DNA of 64,000 nt from positions 1 through 64,000 of the forward strand of contig CASDTH010000007.1 in assembly GCA_949283655.1 (NCBI GenBank). Direction: 5' to 3'. Numbering within the stretch: position 1 is the first letter of the stretch; each line of letters starts with the position of its first letter. Below, piece after piece: positions 34,635-43,639 of the stretch. Below the pieces are notes generated by a model that ran no database searches, was not told where the DNA came from, and worked only from the letters and a program-made list of their open reading frames with translations. This stretch comes from an uncultured bacterium. Its GTDB lineage: Bacteria; Bacillota; Clostridia; Oscillospirales; Acutalibacteraceae. The position numbers and the translations under genes are program-made.

Positions 34635-37600
34635 TTAAAAGAAGTGGAGCTGCTGCGCTGCCTGAGGGCGGTGCAGCTCAGCCGCTGTGCCGCGCTTGAT
34701 GTCCTCTTCCGGGATTTCTGATAAAAACGGCGAGGGCTCGTCGTTGGTGAGCAGGATCAGCTCATCCTTTGCCCGCGTCATGCCTACATAAAACAGGCGG
34801 CGTTCCTCCTGCACATCGGTGGCCCGGCCCGGCGCCTCCAACGGCAGCAGTCCTTTCTGAATGCCGCAGAGGAATACCACGGGGAATTCCATCCCTTTTG
34901 CGCCGTGCAGAGTGGAGAGCGTAACGGCGTCCGCCATATAGCTTCGGCTTCCACTGCGCACGATGTCGCCTTCCCTGCCGAGCGAGAGGGTATCCAGCAG
35001 GGCGGGCAGCGAGGAATACAGGGCGGCTGCATCCAGCAGCCGGGCGAGGGGAGCGTGCTGTGTGAGCGCGAGCTCTTCCGCCCACTCTGCCAGCAGGGGC
35101 AGCGGCTTTTCCACAGTGGCGCGTGGAGCATATTTTTTCACAAGGGCGGCGAATTGCTGTGCAGCTGGCTCTTCAGGTATGCCGGTGGGCAGCCCTGTTG
35201 CCAGCAGCGCTTCCCGCTCCAGGCTGCGGCAGGCTTTCAGCAGCTGCTGTGCCGCGAGAGGCGGGCAGCGCAGCACGGTCAGCAGGCAGGCACGCAGGGA
35301 GAGCAGATCGGTAGGATGCAGCAGAAAGCGGAAGAATCCAACGGCGCCCCGAACCATATCATCCGTGAGAAAGCTTTCCCGTCCTGTGACAGTATAGGGA
35401 ATGCCCTCGATCCGCAGGCATTTTTCAATCCGCTCAGCCTGCCGGTGCGTGCGGTAAAGCACTGCAATATCTGAAAAACCGAGCGGGGCGCCGCGCTGTA
35501 GCTGGACAGCTTGGCTATCCAGCATGTCGATGCCGCCAACCATGTGGTTAATTTCTTTCGCCAGAAAAAACGCCTGGGCAAACGCATCCTCCACCTTGAG
35601 CAGCCGGACCGGTTTGCCGTGCGGCCGTATGGCAGAAAGCCTGCGCTCAAGCCCGCTGTTGTGGCCAATCACCGATAGGGAGCAGCCCAAAATTTCCGGC
35701 GTGGAGCGGTAATTTTGGGTGAGGACGATCGTTTGCGCTCCCGGGTGCTGCTGCGCAAACTGCGTAAAGCAATCCGCGTTGGAGCCGCGAAAGCCGTAGA
35801 TTGATTGATCTGGGTCTCCTATGAGAAAAACACTCCGCCCTTTTTCGCTCCATTTTCGTATCAGCTCAGCCTGGATCGCGTTGCTATCCTGAAATTCATC
35901 GACCAGGAGATAGGGGAAGGTTGTGTCAATCGCCAGCGCATCCAGCAGTAGGTCGTCAAAATCACACGCGCCGTATTCCCGCAGCCGCATGCAGTAACGC
36001 GCATAAGCTTCAGGGTGCGCGGGCTCGCGGCATATGCCGCTTTTGGCCAGCGAGACCTCCTGTAAAAAGCGCGCAGGGGAGAGCCGTAGCCCCATCTCTT
36101 TTAAAATTTCTCCTGCCAGCGCCGCCGCTTCACTCTCATCCACAATGGAAGGCGTCTGCCCCTGCGCTGAGAGCAGATCAAGGCACAGCGAATGGAAGGT
36201 GCCGATGTGGATGCCGGCAATCGCATCCCGGTTGTCGCTAAAATGCCGGGTCAGCCGTTGGCGTATCTCCTGCGCCGCCTTGTTTGTGAAGGTGACGGCA
36301 GCAATTTCCGCAGGGTGAATCTTTTGCTCTTCCATCAGCCAGGCAATGCGGGCGATTAGCGTTTTCGTTTTGCCGGCGCCCGGCCCGGCGATGACCATTA
36401 CATCCTTTTGCGTGGCTGTGACGGCCTCCCGCTGCGATTCGTTTAAACCGTCCAGTAGGCCGCCCCGTGCCGGGGGTTCTGCAACCGGCTGCCGTTTGGT
36501 GGTCCGTCCGGCTTTGGGGGCGGGCGCTTTTTGTTTTGTGCGCTTTGCTTTTGCCGGTATGGCCGTCCCAAACAGGCTGATCTGACCGGAAAGGGCGTTG
36601 ATTTCCGCCTCATCCAGCAGATGAATCTTGCCGTATTCTCCGTCATAACCGGGCGAGAGCCTGACTTCATTCGCGCGCATGCGGCGGATTCCCTCCGCCA
36701 CGCTAGGGCCGGCCGCATGGGCAATCTCCTCAAGAGGCGCTTCCCGCAGGATGTAAAATTCCGGGCCCAGGCTGTGCAGCAGCGCCTCATAACGGGCCTG
36801 CACCTTTGCGCTGGCGGGCGTAAAGCCAATGGAGGCCGCAATCACCTCCGGCAGGGGAATCACGCTTTCAAAGGGGCGCGCCTGCACGGGGTGGAAGCCC
36901 TCCTCCCGATCCGCCAGCGCCTCCACACGGTGCAGTACGCCGATGGTAAGCTTCTTGCCACACACCGGGCAGCGCCCATCCGCCTTACGCGTCTCGGAAG
37001 GCTGGAGGCAGATTTGGCAGTTGCGGTGCCCATCCAAATGGTATTTCCCCTCCTCAGGGAAAAATTCGATTGTGCCTGCAAAGCCGCCGGAGGAAGGGCC
37101 TTCCAGCGCCCTTGCCATCTCAGCATAGGAGAGCGCGGTGTCAAACAGGTTTGCCTCCCGGCCGAGTTTTTGCGGGGAATGCGCGTCGGAGTTGGAAACA
37201 AGTGTGAAACGATCCAGCGCGGAGAGCCGCCAGTTCATCGGCGGGTCGGAGGAAAGCCCCGTCTCCACCGCATGGAGATAAGGCGTCATATCGCCAAAGC
37301 ATTCCTCCACTGTGTCAAAGCCGGAGAATGCGCCGAACATGGAGAAGTGCGGCGTCCAGATATGTGCGGGGATAAAAATGGCCTGTGGGCAGAGCTCCAT
37401 CGTGATCTCCAAAAGGTCGCGGCTGTCAAGCCCCAGAATCGGTCGCCCATCGGAGTGAAGGTTTCCAATTTCCTCCAGGCGGTGCGCCAGCTTTTCCGCA
37501 TCCTCCAGCGAGGGGAGAAGGATGAGGTTGTGCACCTTGCGCACCTTGCCGTCTTTTTTGTAGATGGAGCTGATCTCTCCAGACACCAGGAATCGCGGCG

Positions 37601-37841
37601 TATGCGCGGCGCCATCCGGCGCATCGGGGAGGGTGTATTCTCTTTTTAAACAATATAACCCATCCTCTGCCGGGCGCAGCTTTTCCCGCAGCTCCTCCCG
37701 CCAGGCCGGGTGTGTAAAATCCCCTGTACCCACCACTTGGATGCCCTTGCGCCTGGCCCAAAGCTCCAGCGCTTCCGGTGTGCAATCCCGGCTGGTCGCG
37801 CGGGAATATCTGGAGTGGATGTGTAAATCGGCAATCAGCAT
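34635..37841 (-). CDS. Fusion: endonuclease-Q-like PHP nuclease plus UvrD-type helicase
   Basis: Residues 1-410 look like endonuclease Q, which cuts DNA beside deaminated or abasic bases. The PHP metal ligands are H7/H9 in DLHIHSRYSRA, D41 in GTGDF, E89, H160 in IPAHIW and D219/H221 in SNSDAHS. A four-cysteine zinc motif follows (C275, C278, C291, C294). After a Lys/Pro/Ala linker (431-460) comes a superfamily 1 helicase: Walker A AGPGAGKT (485-492), LLVDEFQDS (646-653), GDPDQSIYGFRG, QNYRS, LHGAKGMEF and GMTRAKD. The frame is unbroken over 1068 residues. GGGAGG precedes ATG 37841. The downstream Sfp-type gene is unrelated by function. Confidence 0.85.
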   Translation of the reverse strand: MLIADLHIHSRYSRATSRDCTPEALELWARRKGIQVVGTGDFTHPAWREELREKLRPAEDGLYCLKREYTLPDAPDGAAHTPRFLVSGEISSIYKKDGKVRKVHNLILLPSLEDAEKLAHRLEEIGNLHSDGRPILGLDSRDLLEITMELCPQAIFIPAHIWTPHFSMFGAFSGFDTVEECFGDMTPYLHAVETGLSSDPPMNWRLSALDRFTLVSNSDAHSPQKLGREANLFDTALSYAEMARALEGPSSGGFAGTIEFFPEEGKYHLDGHRNCQICLQPSETRKADGRCPVCGKKLTIGVLHRVEALADREEGFHPVQARPFESVIPLPEVIAASIGFTPASAKVQARYEALLHSLGPEFYILREAPLEEIAHAAGPSVAEGIRRMRANEVRLSPGYDGEYGKIHLLDEAEINALSGQISLFGTAIPAKAKRTKQKAPAPKAGRTTKRQPVAEPPARGGLLDGLNESQREAVTATQKDVMVIAGPGAGKTKTLIARIAWLMEEQKIHPAEIAAVTFTNKAAQEIRQRLTRHFSDNRDAIAGIHIGTFHSLCLDLLSAQGQTPSIVDESEAAALAGEILKEMGLRLSPARFLQEVSLAKSGICREPAHPEAYARYCMRLREYGACDFDDLLLDALAIDTTFPYLLVDEFQDSNAIQAELIRKWSEKGRSVFLIGDPDQSIYGFRGSNADCFTQFAQQHPGAQTIVLTQNYRSTPEILGCSLSVIGHNSGLERRLSAIRPHGKPVRLLKVEDAFAQAFFLAKEINHMVGGIDMLDSQAVQLQRGAPLGFSDIAVLYRTHRQAERIEKCLRIEGIPYTVTGRESFLTDDMVRGAVGFFRFLLHPTDLLSLRACLLTVLRCPPLAAQQLLKACRSLEREALLATGLPTGIPEEPAAQQFAALVKKYAPRATVEKPLPLLAEWAEELALTQHAPLARLLDAAALYSSLPALLDTLSLGREGDIVRSGSRSYMADAVTLSTLHGAKGMEFPVVFLCGIQKGLLPLEAPGRATDVQEERRLFYVGMTRAKDELILLTNDEPSPFLSEIPEEDIKRGTAAELHRPQAAQQLHFF

Positions 37842-38104
37842 GACGTGCCTCCCGTGAGCTCCTTTTTCAGCGGCCGCAGGCTTTCTTTCTTGGTGTGGCT
37901 TTCAGGCAGCCGGCGGTTCCCTTCTGAAAGATCATAATCTTTTTTGAAGGTCTGCACAAGAGCGAAACACGATTTTGAGCGGTATTTTTAAAGGAGATAG
38001 GCGCGCTGCGCCGATGCAGCCATGCCGTTCACCGCGCGGTGGGCGGCAAAATTCTGTCGCGACTTCTTTGGGTAAAAATTTGTCAAAATTCCGCTGGAAC
38101 CGGC
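37842..38104. other. Intergenic region with a possible dispersed repeat
   Basis: No convincing gene is seen. An AAAGGAG motif at 37991-37997 precedes a short rightward frame, and a leftward frame overlaps it, but neither resembles a known family. The segment 37980-38100 looks like intergenic repeat sequence that I associate with gut Clostridia, judged from memory only. Confidence 0.25.
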
Positions 38105-38133
38105 TTGACTTTTGCCATTTCACATTGTATGAT
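38105..38133 (+). promoter_or_regulatory. Strong promoter of the sodium:solute symporter gene
   Basis: TTGACT (38105-38110), a 17-base spacer and TATGAT (38128-38133). The spacer contains TTTTGCCATT (38110-38119). Its inverted partner AATGGCAAAA is at 38153-38162, downstream of the start point. Confidence 0.7.
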
Positions 38134-38230
38134 GTACAACGTTCAAAACTTTAATGGCAAAAAGCTTTAAAGCATAAAAACTTTAAAGCGAAAAAGAATA
38201 TGGCGCTTCGTATGGAAAGGTAGGATTTGT

Positions 38231-39739
38231 GTGGAGAATATGGCAGTGTGGGTGACGATTGCGGTCTATATCGCCGGTATGATAGCGGTTGGCGTGTATT
38301 CTGGGCGGCAGTCCAAAAGCATCGCGGATTTCACAGTTGGCGGCCGCAATGCGGGGGCGTGGCTTTCCGCTCTGTCCTATGGCACTGCATATTTTAGCGC
38401 CGTGATGTTTGTTGGCTACGCGGGCGGCACCGGGCGGCAATATGGCCTTTGGGGGGTTGCCGCCGGCATCGGCAACGCGGTGTTTGGATCGTGGCTGGCC
38501 TGGAAGGTGCTTGCGCGCCGCACGCGCGATGTTTCCGCCAGGCTAAAAATCAAAACCATGCCGCAGTTTTTTGACGCCCGCTATCAATCTCGGGCGATGA
38601 AGACCTTTGCAGCCGTGGTGATCTTTATCTTTCTGGTGCCGTATTCCGCCTCTGTCTATAAGGGACTGGCCAGCGTAGCGGAGGTTCTGCTTGGCATTGA
38701 TGTGACGGTTTGTATGCTGATTATCGCTGTGGTATCCATGCTGCTGCTGTTGCTTGGCGGCTATGTCGCGCAGGCACGGGCGGATTTTGTGCAGGGAATC
38801 GTTATGATGTTCGGCGTTGCGCTGCTGATCTTTTTTGTGCTGCGCTCTGACCAGGTCAATGGCCTGGAGGGGCTCGCCGCCTATGCCAAAACGGAAACCG
38901 GCCTGCCCAGGCTGTCCGCTTCTCAGGCAATATCGCTGGTTGCCACGGTGTTGATGACGAGCTTCGGTACCTGGGGATTGCCCCAGATGATTCAAAAGTA
39001 TTTTGGCATCAAGGATGATAAACAGGCCAAGCGTGGCGTAGTGATTTCTACCTTTTTTGCGCTGCTTGTCGCGGGCGGCGGTTATTTCATCGGCTCGCTG
39101 TGCTATCTGTTTTTCACAAAGGAGAATATCCCTGCGCAGGATTATATTGTGCCGGTGATGCTCAAGCTGGTGCGCATGCCAAGCGTCTTGCTCGGTGTGG
39201 TGCTGGTGCTACTGATTGCGGCCTCTGTTTCCACATTGTGCTCCATTACACTCTCCGCCAGCTCAACGCTATCCATGGATCTGATTAAGGCGCGGCTGCG
39301 GCCCGCCATGGCGGAGGAAAGGGTTTCGCTCCTGACGAAAGCGCTTTGCGCCGTGTTTGTGGCCGGCTCCTATATTGTGGCCAATACCGATACGCCGATC
39401 CTTGACATGATGAGCTACTCTTGGGGGATCATTTCCGGTTCCTTTTTGGCGCCCTACGTTATTGCGCTGTATTGGAAGGGGATGAACCGTGCCGGGGCGT
39501 GGGCCGGGATGTGGAGCGGCTTTGTCATTGCGATGATCCCTGCGGCGAGCAAGCTCCTTACGGCGGCCGGCGTAACTGCTCCGGCAGTTGTGCGGCTTGC
39601 AGGGCAGGGGCCGTTGTTTGCGGTGATTGCAATGCTCACGTCCCTGCTGTTGTGCTTTACCGTCAGCGCAGTGGATAACCGCACCCGCCATCCGGCGGTC
39701 AACACATTTTTCTATAGCGGCGTTGTGGAGCAGGAATAA
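38231..39739 (+). CDS. Sodium:solute symporter family transporter
   Basis: This 502-residue SSS-family protein has about 13 helices. Typical features are the start SKSIADFTVGGRNAGAWLSALSYGTAYFSAVMFVGYAG, FGTWGLPQMIQKYFGIKD and a sodium-site segment ASVSTLCSITLSASSTLSMDL. Substrate cannot be deduced. It is distant from the PutP at 19066. GTG 38231 is used here, and ATG 38240 is in frame but too close to GGAG. Confidence 0.88.
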   Translation: MENMAVWVTIAVYIAGMIAVGVYSGRQSKSIADFTVGGRNAGAWLSALSYGTAYFSAVMFVGYAGGTGRQYGLWGVAAGIGNAVFGSWLAWKVLARRTRDVSARLKIKTMPQFFDARYQSRAMKTFAAVVIFIFLVPYSASVYKGLASVAEVLLGIDVTVCMLIIAVVSMLLLLLGGYVAQARADFVQGIVMMFGVALLIFFVLRSDQVNGLEGLAAYAKTETGLPRLSASQAISLVATVLMTSFGTWGLPQMIQKYFGIKDDKQAKRGVVISTFFALLVAGGGYFIGSLCYLFFTKENIPAQDYIVPVMLKLVRMPSVLLGVVLVLLIAASVSTLCSITLSASSTLSMDLIKARLRPAMAEERVSLLTKALCAVFVAGSYIVANTDTPILDMMSYSWGIISGSFLAPYVIALYWKGMNRAGAWAGMWSGFVIAMIPAASKLLTAAGVTAPAVVRLAGQGPLFAVIAMLTSLLLCFTVSAVDNRTRHPAVNTFFYSGVVEQE

Positions 39740-39811
39740 AGGCGTGCCTGCGTGCATAAAGGATGGCAAGCAGCTTCACGCGGCACTCCGGTTTCCACAT
39801 GCTTGATGGGT

Positions 39812-39845
39812 CAGGCTGCGCGGCTATGCGCGCCTGCCATTTTTT
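39812..39845 (+). terminator. Terminator of the symporter gene
   Basis: CAGGC-T-GCGC pairs with GCGC-GCCTG (39812-39836, one bulged T), followed after CCA by TTTTTT. Confidence 0.75.
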
Positions 39846-39860
39846 ATGGCAAAAAATCAT

Positions 39861-39889
39861 TTGTCGAATTCGCAAGGATATGCTATAAT
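39861..39889 (+). promoter_or_regulatory. Promoter of the aryl-pyruvate oxidation operon
   Basis: TTGTCG (39861-39866), a 17-base spacer and a perfect TATAAT (39884-39889), preceded by TGC as in an extended -10. It should drive the five genes to 45398. Confidence 0.7.
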
Positions 39890-39955
39890 AAACATAACTT
39901 TGCGGTTTTTCGCCAACAGTTTAAAATGTATACTTGATTAAAGGGAGTTTCTGCT

Positions 39956-41257
39956 ATGTTTTTTCAGCCGGAAATTGAAACAATGCCCCGCAAAGAGATG
40001 GAGGCGCTCCAGCTCGAACGGTTAAAATGGACGGTGGATTACTGCTACCGCAATGTGCCCTTTTATACAAAAAAGCTGGACGAGGCGGGTGTAACGGCCG
40101 ATAAGATCAAATCCCTTTCGGATATCCGATATATTCCGCCTACCACAAAGGCTGACCTGCGCGATAATTATCCATTTGGCCTGTTTGCGCAGCCGATGAA
40201 AAAAATTGTGCGCATCCATGCATCTTCTGGCACGACGGGCAAGCCCACCGTAGTTGGCTACACGAAAAATGACCTGGAAATGTGGTCGGATTGTATGGCG
40301 CGCCTTGTCACTGCCGCCGGAGCGACGGATGAGGATATTGTGCAGATTTCCTTTGGCTACGGCATGTTTACGGGCGCGCTTGGCCTGCATTACGGGCTGG
40401 AGAAGATCGGCGCTACCGTGGTGCCCAATTCCAGCGGCAACACGGAAAAGGCGCTGATGTATATGAGAGATTTTCATACTACGGCGCTGGTATCTACGCC
40501 CTCTTATGCGCTCTATATGGCGGAAACGGCAAAGGAGCTGGAGTTCCCCATGAGTGATTATCATCTGCGGTTGGGGCTGTTTGGCTCCGAGGGCTGCACG
40601 CCGGAGATGCGCACGCAGGTGGAAAAGGGATGGGGCCTTTTTGCTACGGATAACTATGGCATGAGCGAGCTCGTCGGCCCTGGCGTATCCGGTGAATGCC
40701 GCGAGCGCGACGGCCTGCATTTTAATGAGGATTGCTTCTACCCGGAGATTATCGATTCTGAAACGCTGGAGCCTAAAGCACCGGGGGAGACGGGTGAGCT
40801 GCTCGTTACAACCCTCTGTAAGGAAGGATTGCCCCTGCTGCGCTACCGCACCAAGGACATCACGCGCCTGAATTACGAGCCCTGTAAATGCGGCCGCACG
40901 GGCGTGCGCATGGATAAGGTCAAGGGCCGCACGGATGATATGCTTAAAATCCGCGGCGTGAATGTGTTTCCCTCCCAGATCGAGAGCGTGTTAGTGGGAA
41001 TGGACCGTATTGGCCCGCATTACCAGCTCATCGTTCGCCGCGAGGGCTTTGCCGATACGCTGGAGGTTCGGGTGGAGCTGATTGATGGCAGCGTGCTGGA
41101 GAGCTATAAGGAGCTTGAGGAGCTGCAAAGCCATATCCGCCGCCGCCTGCAAACGGTGCTTGGCATCCAGTGCAAGGTGAGTATTGTGGAGCCGAAAACG
41201 CTGGAGCGTTTCCAGGGCAAGGCCAACCGGATTTTGGATCTGCGCGGTCAAAAATAA
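39956..41257 (+). CDS. Phenylacetate--CoA ligase (first copy)
   Basis: This AMP-forming arylacetate:CoA ligase belongs to the PaaK family. The 433-residue protein carries the ATP/AMP motif IHASSGTTGKPTVV, the aryl-binding region DNYGMSELVGPGVSGEC and the C-terminal hinge RTDDMLKIRGVNVFPSQIES. It begins with EIETMPRKEMEALQ, typical of PaaK. It opens an operon with iorAB and a second paralogue, so it probably activates, or conserves energy from, phenylacetate, hydroxyphenylacetate or indoleacetate. Confidence 0.92.
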   Translation: MFFQPEIETMPRKEMEALQLERLKWTVDYCYRNVPFYTKKLDEAGVTADKIKSLSDIRYIPPTTKADLRDNYPFGLFAQPMKKIVRIHASSGTTGKPTVVGYTKNDLEMWSDCMARLVTAAGATDEDIVQISFGYGMFTGALGLHYGLEKIGATVVPNSSGNTEKALMYMRDFHTTALVSTPSYALYMAETAKELEFPMSDYHLRLGLFGSEGCTPEMRTQVEKGWGLFATDNYGMSELVGPGVSGECRERDGLHFNEDCFYPEIIDSETLEPKAPGETGELLVTTLCKEGLPLLRYRTKDITRLNYEPCKCGRTGVRMDKVKGRTDDMLKIRGVNVFPSQIESVLVGMDRIGPHYQLIVRREGFADTLEVRVELIDGSVLESYKELEELQSHIRRRLQTVLGIQCKVSIVEPKTLERFQGKANRILDLRGQK

Positions 41258-41302
41258 AACCATCGGTTTCAATAAAATTACATAAAAAAGCGGAGGATCA
41301 GT

Positions 41303-43036
41303 ATGAAGAAGCTTTTGTTGGGCAACGAGGCGGTTGCGCGCGGCCTTTATGAGGCCGGGTGCCGGGTGGCTTCCAGCTACCCGGGCACGCCGAGCACGGA
41401 GATCACGGAGCACGCCGCCAAATATGACGAAATCTATTGCGAGTGGGCGCCGAATGAAAAGGTGGCGATGGAGGTCGCCTGCGGCGCATCCATTGCTGGA
41501 GCGCGCTCCTTCTGCGGAATGAAGCACGTCGGCCTGAATGTGGCGTGCGACCCGCTGTTTACGGCATCCTACACGGGCGTCAACGCCGGAATGGTGATCG
41601 CCGTGGCGGATGATCCGGGCATGCATTCCTCGCAGAATGAGCAAGATTCCCGCCATCATGCGCAGGCCTCCAAAACGATGATGCTGGAGCCCGCCGACTC
41701 TGCGGAGTGCCTTGCCTATACGAAGCTCGCCTATGAGCTGTCGGAGCAGTTTGACACGCCGGTCATCCTGCGGCTTTCCACGCGCGTTTCTCATTCGCGC
41801 AGCCTGGCAGAGGTAGCTGAGCGGGAGGATAACGGCTTAAAAGAATATGTGAAGGATCCGCAGAAATACGTGATGATGCCTGCCATGGCCAAGGGCCGCC
41901 ATGTTGTGGTGGAGGAGCGCTTCCAGGCGGAAACCGCCTGGGCGGAGACGGCGCCGGTCAACACGGTGGAATATAACGACACTTCCATCGGCATTATCAC
42001 GGCGGGCATTTCTTATCAATATGCAAAAGAGGCGCTGGGTGGTCACGCCTCCTACCTCAAGCTTGGCTGTGTCTATCCTCTGCCGGTCAAGCTAATTCAG
42101 GAGTTTGCGGCAAAGTGCGATAAGGTCTATGTGATTGAGGAGCTGGATGATTTCATTGAAACCCACTGCCGCAAGATCGGCGTGGACGTTACCGGCAAGG
42201 AGGCGTTCACCTTCTGCGGTGAATATTCCCAGGCAATGATCGCCAAGGCGATCCTGGGCGAGGAGAAGCCGTCGCTTCATGCGGCGGTAGAGGTGCCGGG
42301 CCGTCCGCCCGTACTGTGCGCAGGGTGCCCGCACCGGGGCCTGTTTTATGCGCTCAAAAAACTGAAGGTCACCGTCAGCGGCGATATCGGCTGCTATACG
42401 CTCGGCGCGCTGGCGCCGCTTGGCATGATCGATACCTGCATTTGCATGGGCGCTTCCGTTTCCGCCCTGCATGGGCACAACAAGGCGCGCGAGGGCTCCA
42501 ACCGGCGCTCGGTAGCGGTGATCGGCGATTCCACGTTTATCCATTCCGGCATTACGGGCCTGATCGATATCGCCTATAATCAGGGCAATTCTACTGTGAT
42601 TATTCTGGATAACAGCATCACCGGTATGACCGGCCACCAGCAAAACCCGACCACCGGCTACACCATCAAGGGCGATCCGACGGCGGCCGTCAGCCTGGAG
42701 GCGTTGTGCAAGGCGGTTGGCATCAACCGCGTTGTGGTGGTTGACCCCTATGATTTGAAGCAGACGGAGGAGGCCATCCGGCAGGAGCTGGCCGTTGACG
42801 AGCCGTCCGTGGTCATTTCCCGCCGTCCCTGCGCGCTGCTGAAATATGTCAAGCACAACCCGCCGCTATATGTCAACACCGAGAAATGCACCTCCTGCAA
42901 GATGTGCATGCGCATCGGCTGCCCCGCCATCAGCATCAAAGAGGGCAAAGCGAATATCGATTTTACGCAGTGCGTCGGCTGCGGGGTATGTACGCAGCTG
43001 TGCCGCTTCGGCGCGATTGAGAGCAAGGAGGGCTAA
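41303..43036 (+). CDS. iorA: Indolepyruvate:ferredoxin oxidoreductase, alpha subunit
   Basis: IorA binds thiamine diphosphate and oxidatively decarboxylates aromatic 2-oxo acids to aryl-acetyl-CoA with reduction of ferredoxin. The 577 residues include the N-terminal pyrimidine-binding part (SSYPGTPSTEITEHAA), the ThDP-binding segment GDIGCYTLGALAPL and IGDSTFIHSG ... LDNSITGMTGHQ. A C-terminal ferredoxin domain has CTSCKMC and CVGCGVCTQLC. AGCGGAGGA precedes the ATG. The beta subunit follows two bases later. Confidence 0.96.
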   Translation: MKKLLLGNEAVARGLYEAGCRVASSYPGTPSTEITEHAAKYDEIYCEWAPNEKVAMEVACGASIAGARSFCGMKHVGLNVACDPLFTASYTGVNAGMVIAVADDPGMHSSQNEQDSRHHAQASKTMMLEPADSAECLAYTKLAYELSEQFDTPVILRLSTRVSHSRSLAEVAEREDNGLKEYVKDPQKYVMMPAMAKGRHVVVEERFQAETAWAETAPVNTVEYNDTSIGIITAGISYQYAKEALGGHASYLKLGCVYPLPVKLIQEFAAKCDKVYVIEELDDFIETHCRKIGVDVTGKEAFTFCGEYSQAMIAKAILGEEKPSLHAAVEVPGRPPVLCAGCPHRGLFYALKKLKVTVSGDIGCYTLGALAPLGMIDTCICMGASVSALHGHNKAREGSNRRSVAVIGDSTFIHSGITGLIDIAYNQGNSTVIILDNSITGMTGHQQNPTTGYTIKGDPTAAVSLEALCKAVGINRVVVVDPYDLKQTEEAIRQELAVDEPSVVISRRPCALLKYVKHNPPLYVNTEKCTSCKMCMRIGCPAISIKEGKANIDFTQCVGCGVCTQLCRFGAIESKEG

Positions 43037-43038
43037 CC

Positions 43039-43617
43039 ATGGCAGTGAAAAGTATTATGATTGTCGGCGTTGGCGGGCAGGGGACGTTGCTCGCCAGCCG
43101 CCTGCTTGGCAGCGCGCTGCTGAGCAAAGGCTATGATGTGAAGGTGTCTGAGGTGCACGGGATGAGCCAGCGCGGCGGTTCCGTCGTCACCTATGTCAAA
43201 TATGGCGATCAGGTTTATTCCCCTACGGTGGAGAAGGGGGAGGCGGATTACATCCTCTCCTTTGAGCAGCTGGAGGCAGCCCGGTGGCTACCTTATCTTA
43301 AACCGGATGGGAAGCTGATTGTCAACATCCAGCAGATTGACCCCATGCCCGTCGTCATCGGCGCGGCGGAATATCCGCAGGGCGTTTTGGAGGCGCTGGA
43401 GGCGAGCGGCGCAAGCGTTACCGCGTTGGATGCATTGTCCCTCGCATTAGAGGCAGGCTCTGCCAAGGCGGTCAATGTGGTGCTCATGGGCGTTTTGGCG
43501 CAGCACATGGACTTGAGCCGCGAGGTTTGGAACCAGGCGCTTGAGGAGACGGTACCTCCCAAGTTTTTAGAGATGAACCGCCTTGCCTTTGAAAAGGGCT
43601 ATGAATACACCGCATAA
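43039..43617 (+). CDS. iorB: Indolepyruvate:ferredoxin oxidoreductase, beta subunit
   Basis: This 192-residue gamma-domain partner of IorA has the family start IMIVGVGGQGTLLASRLLG and the strongly conserved EVHGMSQRGGSVVTYVKYG. It forms the heterodimer needed for oxidation of aryl pyruvates. It is separated from iorA by two bases and probably translationally coupled. Confidence 0.95.
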   Translation: MAVKSIMIVGVGGQGTLLASRLLGSALLSKGYDVKVSEVHGMSQRGGSVVTYVKYGDQVYSPTVEKGEADYILSFEQLEAARWLPYLKPDGKLIVNIQQIDPMPVVIGAAEYPQGVLEALEASGASVTALDALSLALEAGSAKAVNVVLMGVLAQHMDLSREVWNQALEETVPPKFLEMNRLAFEKGYEYTA

Positions 43618-43639
43618 CACAGGAAAGGAAGCGAAACCG

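Noticed and set aside
36531..37649. Rightward frame inside the EndoQ-UvrD gene
   Set aside because: The leftward frame contains all nuclease and helicase motifs in order, and the rightward one matches nothing.
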